Below are positions 57,166 to 64,000 of a DNA stretch of 64,000 nt, one piece after another; the first letter of the stretch is position 1, and each line of letters begins with the position of its first letter. The notes beneath the pieces were generated by a model. That model had not been told where the DNA came from. It did not search any database and was given only the letters and a program-made list of their open reading frames with translations. Source of the stretch: Durusdinium trenchii (lineage: Eukaryota; Sar; Dinophyceae; Suessiales; Symbiodiniaceae); NCBI GenBank assembly GCA_963970005.1, contig CAXAMN010008446.1:655833-719832 (forward strand), given 5' to 3'. The translations under genes were made by a program, and so were the position numbers.

Positions 57166-57603
57166 AGTTTGTCCCATAAAGCTCAATGCCCTAACCACTC
57201 AATTGCCCTCATATTCGACTCACCTGTACTCATGCCTGGCTGGTCATGGCCACAATGGACTCATCCACGAGGAAATTGCCTTTTAAGTTTGCACTTCTCC
57301 TTCCCTCAACAGGTATCGGTATAGGTCCTATAGGTAAGGTGGGGCCGACTGACCATCCAATGCTTGCTGCTATCAGCAGGATCTGTGGCTCACTGCTGCC
57401 TGCGTTCTGGCTCTCAGCAACAGTTGAAGCTACCTTTTTACTGTATATTATATCATATCTTTTTATGCAGGATGGCATGAAACCACACCAGCGGCATCGA
57501 GCGGCTGACTTTTGGCCAAGCCAGTTTCTACTGACAAGTTTTTAACATTTGTTGGCTGTTGTGCTCCATTGCTGAGATTGAGCCGCATGACAGCACCAAA
57601 CTC

Positions 57604-57630
57604 ACTCTCTTTCTCTATCTCTCTCTCTCT
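57604..57630. repeat. CT microsatellite
   Basis: CT-rich run between the proposed end of one gene and the start of the next. Confidence 0.9.
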
Positions 57631-57841
57631 AAGCTACTTCTCCAGAAGGCCTGTGAAAATGACGAGTGACTAAGGTGGGATTCTTCGCAGACTTCTGACC
57701 CCTGGCTTATGATATGCCGGCCTTTCTTAGTTAACTGCTGATAGTAGCATGAAAAGGCGACAATTTCTTGAACATATGGCAACATTAAAAGATTCCGAGA
57801 AAAAACGGAAGACTCCGCTTAAACAACATCACCCCGTTCCA

Positions 57842-57975
57842 CCTAAGTCGTCGTCGTACTAGCATGGCGGCTGGCCGTCGGAGGTTGCTCAGTTCCGTGC
57901 TCTGGCTGGGCGGCGAGCCACTCCTCAGTCAGGTCCACTCCTTTGACGGTGGATGAATTGGCCCGGAGACGTCAA
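57842..57975 (-). CDS. terminal exon with stop codon
   Basis: The frame reads STVKGVDLTEEWLAAQPEHG, then a threonine-rich end and TAG at 57844-57842. It marks the 3' end of a coding region. Confidence 0.45.
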
Positions 57976-60900
57976 GCCATTCTGGTTCTTTGGCGTTGAC
58001 GAAGCACCGGGGATGTTGATCACGAACCATCATGTTACAGTGACTCAAAGTGGCATCTCCAAGAAAGTCCACTTCTTGCCCCCCCAAAAAAAGAAACCGA
58101 CACAGCCGTGCAAAGTCTGTGGCTTAAGCCCGCCGTTCCCGCCCACGACCGGAAGAAGGAACTGCTCCCCTTTCCGCCCGCGCAAGGAGACCATAACATA
58201 CCATCCCTAAGGATCCAAGTGCCCTCTGAGAAGGTGGGACTGGGGTGGGTTTGGAGGGTCCAATACAGTATCTTTTGAGGAGGTACGACTGGATGCCTAC
58301 TAAAATAACCGACCTCAGGAGTCTGGCCGGACGCTCGTCTGCCTGGTTCAGGCCGCGGCACGAGAAAGGCTGGGACCCGCGTGCTGCGCCAGGTCTCCGT
58401 GTCGTCGCCGCGCGGCGTCCAATCGTCCGGGAGCTCCGCAAAGCCCTGGGGGCGGTCACCGGCGACCGCGTGGCTCCAGCATTGTTTTGGTCCGGTGAGG
58501 TGGCGTATGGTGGCGTGCCTATCATGGAGAATAAGGGAAGTGTATGGAACTGTTTGAAAGAGATCTGACCGAGAATAGATGGGAATAGGATGAATATGGA
58601 TGAATACATGGCTGGCTTAGGGGAGTGAGTTACTCGCTAGATTCGGCCCCTGTCTGCATCAAATGGCCTTCAATCATTCAAGCTCTTCGACATGTGCTCT
58701 TCACCTTTGAGATCCACATATTGCATGAGGAAGGCTCTCTTTTTGGCCCAGCATGTCAAAGGGGATGGCTCTTGGGACGCTGCAATCTGCTGCAAGTTCA
58801 GATCCCCTACAGCTGCAGCTGAATGGGCGAAAGCGAGATCAGGCCAATGAGCACACATCCCCACCTCCCCACGACCTCGGGCTTCCGTCAGTTCCTTGGA
58901 CTCACCGTCTTTCGCTCCCAGTCTGGGGCCTGCCTATACTTGAGCACACGTGCCAGGTTGAGTCCTTGAGTCCTTGGGTCCTTTGGGTCCTAAGGCCCTG
59001 CTGGCTCTCTGTCCTCCCAGGAAGCGATGAAGGGAAAGAGTTGGAGGAGCTCTGACCTCGGTCAGAACGGAAGGGTTGAAAAGGGACAGTTGGGGAGCAC
59101 AGGAATCGAACTCCTCAAGCGCTCCAGCAGAGTTAGATGGAGTCCATACATCGGCCCCTTCCTTTCCAGCTCTAGACTCTACACATGTTCCGTGATGGTT
59201 CGGAAGGTAATGATATGCAAGATTATTTTTGATATGTACAAAGTGGAGTCCTCAAGGCACAGGAGCTTGATACCACTAAAATCAGGATCGAGCTCTTGAC
59301 ACCTCAATCTCTCGTCATCCGTAATTGTCAATGGGTTGTGGAGATACGATGTGGGTGACAGAACGAAGAAAACACTGCATTCATAATTTGTCATGCCAAA
59401 ACACACAATACGGGGATTGACAGTGCGTGCCCTCAGTTTGCACTTTTTCACTTAACTGATTCAACCACATGTCACACTCTTCCCCTTTTGAGCGGCCCGA
59501 CACGTCAAATCCAGTTTCTCCCAAATTGTCGTAACGACCCCCCATACCTGCCGCCCAGATGCTTGGACCGTCCTTCATCTGAGATGGAGCACCATCCTGA
59601 AGAAAGAAGCTAAAAAGAAGCGTGAAATACTGCATGAAATATATTGGGTTATGGATGCCCCAGGGATCCAAGTAAGGTACTTTAGGGTTGTAGATGCACT
59701 ACGGATCCCAAGTAAGGTACGACTGGACCCTCCTGGCACCTACATAACAGCGTCTCCTTTCTCACCGTACCTGAGAAAACACTTGGATCCCTGGGGATGG
59801 AAAATAGGTTGGGCCTATCCTATTACCAGTAATTAACCGTGGACGACGATGGTTGACTTGCAGGGCTTCTCTAAAGTCGTGCTCATTGTCTACCGACTGT
59901 GTAATAGGACGGGCCCAAGGTTAGGGATGTTGAAGGTCGGAACCAAATACAGAAGAAACACAGGTTTGCAAAGCAAACTGCTCAGACATCCAATGATGTT
60001 CGAGCAAGGCTTCCAGAACTCCTCAGTAAGCGTTCCGAGTGACCCAGCTCCCTGTTTCATCGGGAAGAAGAAGGGATACAGTATCATATCCCCCGCGACG
60101 GCCCGCCGTCTCTGTCGCAACAGAGTCTGGCGAGGAAGCACCACGGTGCAGCAGAAAAGGTGGATGCACCGTGATGAATTCAAGCAGCGGCCAACATGGA
60201 CAATGTACAGCCGAGTCTTACCAGTTCATTGCGCACTCAAGGCCCTATCCACAACTCCAGCCGCATCTCGACCTCATTTCGTGGGTTTGTTGATGCTTGT
60301 CGTACACCCCCCTTCCAATCAACTTCTCTCTCGCCGTGGACGCCGGTTCCACGCCGTCCCGGGACGCCCGGACGCTCCGAGTGCAGCGGGCTCAGCACCA
60401 CCCGCGTGCCCTCCGGCCGTTCCCCGAAGGCGGCGGCCGCCGTCTGCAGCGCGCGACCTCCGGTCGTGGCCCGACGAACCGATTCGGCGCGGTGGCGCGG
60501 GTGGCGCGGCAGGGGTGCCGGAGCCGGACTTAGAGCCCAAACACTCCATGGGACTGTCATATGTACCGATCAGGCCAGGGGTGGTGCCACAGGAGTCTGT
60601 CTAGGGCGGCAGTCCTATATGGCAGTCCCATGGAGTGTGTGGGGAAGGACACCATAAATGACGCCATCTGAAGGATGGGTCCTGGATCCGATCCCGGTCG
60701 AACGGACCGCATTGCTCAATGCCCTGCTCAGTGCCTTCCACCACTCAAACAGGGCAAAAGAATGGCCCACCCAAAAGGTGTAGGTCAGCTTCTTCGGGCC
60801 TTTGGCTTAGCCCAGGCCCTCCAATCCCCACCGGTTCTCCCATGAGTTCCCACCTTTTTCAAGGCTCATCCACCAGCAGTTCCACATCGGACTGTTCAGC

Positions 60901-62640
60901 CCCATCCAGTGACAGGGATGTTCAGCCAGGTGCCCCCGGAGGTAGACTCAGGTAGACACTCGCCGAACTCGTGGTTTCTGCATGTCAGGATCATGCGTCA
61001 TTGGGGTGGGGGTCCAAAAACGGGCCTTCGTTGACCACTGAACAGCCTTCAGAGGTCAACCCAGAAGGGACTCTAGGACTCAAGCTGACTCACAACCATA
61101 CCCAGATACTCCGAGAATGCCATATATGCCTATATACATTGACCCCCCAAAACCACCCTATATATGTCGGCATGACATGGCAGTCCGGTGTGTCTGGCAT
61201 CTATCTCCTCACCCATCGGCTCCCCCCCCCCGCGTCGCCGGGAGCGAACGGCCCGAACGCCGAGGGGCTCAGGGGCGAAACGACCAAGAGCTCGCAATCG
61301 GCGAAGATCGGCATCCCACGCAGTCCTCGGGCGTCGTGTCTACACGGCGACGGGGCGGAAGCCCGGGCCTTGTGGAGCGTGAATTCACGGGTTTGAGGGT
61401 ATAGAAGATGGGGTTTTTTGGGGTGGCGTGCTGGGGTGGGTGGCACTACCTGACTTGAAACTCCGAGCTACTCTGTGGTGAATGTGCTGCGCTACCCGCT
61501 TGACCTCGGCGACCAGGCATCTACTGCCCGCCGTAATATCTATCTCGGACAAGCACCACAAACAAACCCCCCAAAAAGCAGCCAAACGCACACATGATGA
61601 GATATTTTCAGCCGCTGCCATGGTCAAAATATGTCAAAATCCCTCTTCGCATGTGGAACACATCATGCCCTCATCAACATGTCTCAACCTTATGGAGCGC
61701 CCCTTTTAGTTGTCGTGATACAATGCTCATACCTGCGCCCTGCGCCCCTTTCTGCGCAAACTGCCTCATCTGTCCAACGAAACCCGCGATCTGTCCAACG
61801 AAACCCGCTAAGACTTTCCTCTGCGCCCAACTCTGCTTGCCAAGCTGCGCGCAGCCTGCGCCAAGCCCAGCTCGCTCAGCAGGGGATCGCGGGCGCCCGT
61901 GTCCCGCTGAGCGGCGGCGTTATGCCTTACGCGGTCCGTGCTGGGCTGCCCCAAAGAACTCTATGGCAGGAAGTGTTTTCCCTTAGGCAGGTTGATATAT
62001 GTTGATATGTTTGGATTGGGGGTTTTTCGGACTAGCCCCAAAACGCTCAATTGGGGTGGTTTAGGGGTTGAGTCTGGGGGGTTCTGTTCCCAAAACATGC
62101 GCGTATATCTGGGTATATATTGGTCTGGGGTTCACTGGGCTGAGATGGCGCATCATCCAACAACCAAATGAGGCTCAAGGAGTGAACATTCCCGGTTGCT
62201 TCACTGAAGCCGGCCAAATAGAAAAGGAAACAACTGAAGGTCGTGACCCCCTTGAAGAAACCAGGTCCCTCACTACCGAACAAGTGGCTGTATCATGCTG
62301 TAATTATCCAGGTTCCATGAGGTGGTGCACCGCAAGAAAAATGGGCACATGTGGAAACACATGGTGTTCTTTGGTCCAGGGATGATCAAAATGAATGGAT
62401 GTAGACGGCCTGAATGGATGTAGACGGCCTGAATTCATTCAAGGACTAACCCTAATGCCGCACAGCACGCCCTAACCCAGCCTGCACCTCCTGCACACCT
62501 GCTTGCCCTCCTTGCCTGAGTTCATCACAATCCAACACAGCCAGTCGAAGCATCGACCGTCCCCGCTCCTGGCGATCAGAACCGGCTCGCCTGCTCTGGC
62601 CATGGCGCAGCAGCAGCACCTGCCGCCTCAAGCTAGGCGC
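57842..62640 (-). CDS. gene A: histidine phosphatase, phosphoglycerate-mutase-like (span)
   Basis: Exons in order carry RHGQSR|HNAAAQ (active-site histidine), DPLLSELGLAQAARSL, CELLVVSPLS|RALQTAAAAFG, and PLLEFITVHPPFLLHRGASS. This is the canonical motif order of the histidine-phosphatase superfamily, where RHG forms the phosphohistidine. A small exon with KSTIVVH at about 59.84 kb may supply the later I-V-V-x-H step. The exons from 59596 to the stop at 57842 have no obvious place in that fold; they may be a C-terminal extension or a second gene. Enzymes of this type act on phosphorylated metabolites or proteins; the substrate cannot be read here. Confidence 0.6.
58205..58298. repeat. family 1 element near a donor
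   Basis: GGATCCAAGTGCCCTCTGAG and GAGGAGGTACGACTGGATGC ends, with the CTGGGGTGGGTTTGG centre. It begins about 14 bases after the donor at 58313. Confidence 0.8.
58314..58490 (-). CDS. exon, gene A or downstream gene
   Basis: The donor GTCGGTT starts at 58313. The frame reads PQGFAELPDDWTPRGDDTET, then WRSTRVPAFLVPRPEPGRR. A plus frame (GLRVVAARRPIVRELRKALG) is open too, but lacks splice support. Confidence 0.5.
58705..58835 (-). CDS. exon, gene A or downstream gene
   Basis: The donor GTGAAGAGC starts at 58704. The frame reads AVGDLNLQQIAASQEPSPLT, then CWAKKRAFLMQYVDLK. Confidence 0.45.
59240..59308 (-). CDS. short exon
   Basis: The donor GTACATATC starts at 59239. The frame reads LRCQELDPDFSGIKLLCLED, then STL. 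A GACGAGAG acceptor precedes it. Confidence 0.45.
59452..59596 (-). CDS. exon with AAGMGGRYDNL, both splice sites
   Basis: The acceptor TTCTTCAG precedes 59596 and the donor GTGAAAAAG follows 59452. The frame reads DGAPSQMKDGPSIWAAGMGG, then RYDNLGETGFDVSGRSKGEE. A-A-G-G-R-Y-D-x-L is the histidyl-tRNA-synthetase/GCN2/HisZ motif, here with two extra residues. What follows does not look like that family, so the match may be chance. Confidence 0.55.
59657..59796. repeat. family 1 element, compound
   Basis: CCCCAGGGATCCAAGTAAGG at the left, its inverse CACTTGGATCCCTGGGG at the right, and an extra GGATCCCAAGTAAGGTACGA inside. It may be one copy inserted in another. Confidence 0.8.
59836..59893 (-). 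CDS. possible short exon KSTIVVH
   Basis: The acceptor GGTAG lies above and the donor GTTAATT lies below. The frame reads MSTTLEKPCKSTIVVH with mostly C or G third positions. It sits where the I-V-V-x-H motif of a histidine phosphatase would be expected, but another frame (DNEHDFREALQVNHRR) is equally open. Confidence 0.3.
60044..60205 (-). CDS. exon of gene A, middle of phosphatase domain
   Basis: The donor GTCACTCGG starts at 60043. The frame reads PLLEFITVHPPFLLHRGASS, then PDSVATETAGRRGGYDTVSL, ending PDETGSW. The L-L-E and R-G-x-S steps agree with the part after the Q-T-A motif in this superfamily. Confidence 0.5.
60374..60457 (-). CDS. exon of gene A: RALQTAAAAFG
   Basis: The acceptor CCGGAG precedes 60457. 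Joined to the exon at 61269 it completes S-P-L-S-R-A-L-Q-T-A. The frame continues ERPEGTRVVLSPLHSE. The donor is probably GTCCGG at 60373. Confidence 0.65.
60537..60642. repeat. family 2 hairpin element in a gene A intron
   Basis: CCCAAACACTCCATGGGACT and AGTCCCATGGAGTGTGTGGG ends, with a GGGGTGGTGCCACAGG centre. Confidence 0.9.
61100..61198. repeat. family 2 hairpin element in a gene A intron
   Basis: CCCAGATACTCCGAGAATGC left end, CCCCCCAAAACCACCC centre, GGCAGTCCGGTGTGTCTGG right end. Confidence 0.8.
61269..61395 (-). CDS. exon of gene A: CELLVVSPL
   Basis: The frame reads HDARGLRGMPIFADCELLVV, then SPL plus one base, with a GC donor (A|GCCCCT) at 61268. L-L-V-V-S-P-L is the family strand before the second conserved arginine. 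Confidence 0.65.
61400..61620 (-). other. possible exon between gene A exons
   Basis: The minus frame reads SEIDITAGSRCLVAEVKRVA, then QHIHHRVARSF. It is plausible protein, but its place in the phosphatase frame is not clear. Confidence 0.25.
61770..61810. repeat. ~21 bp tandem duplication
   Basis: CTGTCCAACGAAACCCGC is repeated in direct succession, next to the exon at 61815. Confidence 0.95.
61815..61925 (-). CDS. exon of gene A: HNAAAQRDTGARDPLLSELG
   Basis: The acceptor GTAAG|G precedes 61925. The frame reads HNAAAQRDTGARDPLLSELG, then LAQAARSLASR. The D-x-x-L-x-x-x-G-x-x-Q-A step is the standard continuation of the RHG motif. The donor is uncertain (GTTGGG or GTCTTA). Confidence 0.7.
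62034..62118. repeat. family 2 element, degenerate
   Basis: It has the AATTGGGGTGGTTTAGGGG centre and weak ends. It lies in the intron that splits the active site. Confidence 0.5.
62390..62440. repeat. 18 bp tandem duplication
   Basis: GAATGGATGTAGACGGCCT occurs twice in direct succession. Confidence 0.95.
62591..62640 (-). CDS. exon of gene A: LLLRHGQS active-site motif
   Basis: The frame reads SLRRQVLLLRHGQSR, with the donor AGCAG|GCGAGC at 62590. L-L-R-H-G-Q-S is the phosphohistidine loop. Joined to 61925 in phase it gives RHGQSR then HNAAAQ. The acceptor is one of several AG sites at 62620 to 62641; upstream exons with the start codon were not found. Confidence 0.7.
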
Positions 62641-62659
62641 CTCACCTCACCCGTGTTCG

Positions 62660-64000
62660 TCGTGATTTGGTGATCAGGACGAAGACGAAGACGAAAAGGT
62701 TTAATGTGAAGCCGGTCTCTCTTCAAAATCAAGGGGTTGTGGTTGTGAATGTTTGGCTTTAGTTGATGGGTCAAACCTTGCGGATGAGGTGATCTTAGGA
62801 TCCATTGCTTATGGGCAAGACTGGATACGGTGATCATTGCTTCTTGGCAGAAATTCTGGAGCGAAAGGACTGGAATACACAGGTTGGTCAACTTTGGAAA
62901 CCACATATGCAGAAATCATGCCCGCCTTCTCCAAACAACAGTGCAATGGGCAGTGGCTTGAAGCAAAGGGATCAATCGCTAGAACAGTGTTGAGCAAGGA
63001 CCCGTCCAAACTATAAACAACATCAACGGTTTTCTATGCGATTCATAAAAGACACCAATTCTTCGTATGCAGTTCAAAAGGAAGGAAGGAATGGTTCCTA
63101 TATAATCCTATATATATTCCTGTGATGGCTTGTAGGGCAAAACTGCAGATGTTTGCCAGGGGTTCGGTTTTTGTGCAGGTATGATTATGGGACGTTCATA
63201 CCTTCATAAGGCTGCTCAACTCTCCCACCATGTCCACTTCTGCGAAAGCCAACTCTGCCGATCACCAGTCACTCGTCTGCTAGGCTTCCTCATGCGTCTC
63301 CCGACTGAGAACCGCACCTGTGCTCATCCCATGGCCAAGATCTGCTACATCCACCCCATAGGGCCGACAAGAGCTGAGTGCAAGCCGAGCTTAAAGCTGA
63401 ATGCCGATCTGGGCGACCCAGAAACACGACGGACGGGGTCAGGTCTTGAATGCCGATCGCGGATCAAGCTACTAATCATACCATATCCCATCCAAAACCC
63501 AGGAAAGTAGGTTGTTTAAACCAAGCAAAGACCCAAAACACCATGTTTCAAAACTCACACCTCATCAAAACCCTAGAGCAATCGATTCAAAACCTGTTCG
63601 AGAATCAGAGCATTTCATTGGATCGTTAAAAACGGCCTTCAATGCAAACTTGGCCAACTCATCCGTGAAGGATCTAAGCCCAATCAATCCCAATCAGAAG
63701 CCTCGAACACCTACAGCACCATGCACACGCTCGGTTTCTCTCTCGCAAGGTTCAGTGCAACCCTTAGTGGCCGACCTAGGCAAGCAAGATTCGTCAGTGG
63801 CAGCTGAGTCTAGGCAGCCGGTCGAGGAGTCAAGGGTCTCCAAAAGAGATGAGTGATGAGCAACTAGGCTTTGCGCCGTGTACTCTGAAGTTGTTATGAT
63901 TTTTCTGGATTACCCCACAATCTCCCACAGTTTCGCTGGTGCCTGATTGTCGTTCTGGCGTCCGTTTGAACAATGGCCCACAAATGGAAGCAAACCAAAC
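62660..64000. other. no firm gene; long open plus frames
   Basis: Two adjacent plus frames (63181-63510 and 63512-63856) are open but have neutral codon use and no motif. The 5' end of gene A should lie here or beyond the window. Confidence 0.3.

Noticed and set aside
58675-58705. HMSKSL string resembling the class I synthetase KMSKS loop
   Set aside because: It lies after a good GTGAAG donor, so it is probably intronic, and a stop follows three codons later.
59085-59125. tRNA-like B box (GAGTTCGATTCC on the minus strand)
   Set aside because: The T stem does not pair and no matching acceptor or A box was found at the right distance.
59849-60604. 251-residue plus-strand frame
   Set aside because: Antisense to the RALQTA and PLLEFI exons of the phosphatase, and it runs into a family 2 hairpin element.
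1-64000. CRISPR arrays, bacterial operons, IS elements, rRNA genes
   Set aside because: No regularly spaced repeats with spacers, no transposase frame and no rRNA-like conserved strings were seen; the coding layout is eukaryotic.

Overview
This window reads as nuclear DNA of a dinoflagellate, probably from the Symbiodinium/Suessiales side, although the species cannot be read from it. There are no long open reading frames, and no promoter boxes, ribosome sites, rRNA or tRNA that I could see. The coding signal comes as about 65 short islands (60 to 300 bases), with mostly G or C at the third codon position, set in near-neutral DNA rich in small hairpin elements. Many islands are bounded by readable splice sites: GT donors (GTGAGN, GTATGT, GTAAAG), some GC donors of the form AG|GC, and acceptors of the form AG|G. 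GC donors and AG|G boundaries are well known in dinoflagellates.

Nearly every credible island is on the minus strand, so the window looks like one side of a unidirectional gene array read from right to left. From right to left: (A) about 62.64 to 60.0 kb, and perhaps on to a stop at 57.84 kb, a histidine-phosphatase (phosphoglycerate-mutase-like) gene whose RHGQS..HN active site is split by a GC-AG intron; (B) about 57.2 to 46.9 kb, a gene with beta-propeller-like exons followed by TBC-like exons, best compared with TBC1D31/WDR67; (C) about 45.8 to 38.5 kb, a gene that includes a second histidine-phosphatase C-terminal half (GHGAFF, then YLANCEV); (D) about 33.1 to 27.2 kb, several well-formed exons of unknown function; (E) about 24.6 to 22.6 kb, four exons of unknown function; (F) about 17.0 kb to the left edge, a long membrane-protein gene with FUSC-like (fusaric-acid-resistance/ALMT-type) segments. 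Gene boundaries between these sets are inferred.

The introns and spacers carry at least two families of short, partly palindromic elements: an eight-copy family with a core near CCAGTCGTACCT, and a ten-copy family with ends near CCCAAACACTCCATG. There are also several single foldback elements, a duplication of roughly 360 bp with a spacing near 865 bp that ends at an assembly gap, and many CT microsatellites whose purine strand is always the transcribed-sense minus strand. Some copies of the first family lie within 15 bp of a splice junction, so they could be intron-generating elements (introners).

Exon ends given to the base come from a visible splice site plus an open frame. The others are good to about 20 to 40 bases. 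Functions rest on motifs recognised by eye; no search was run.
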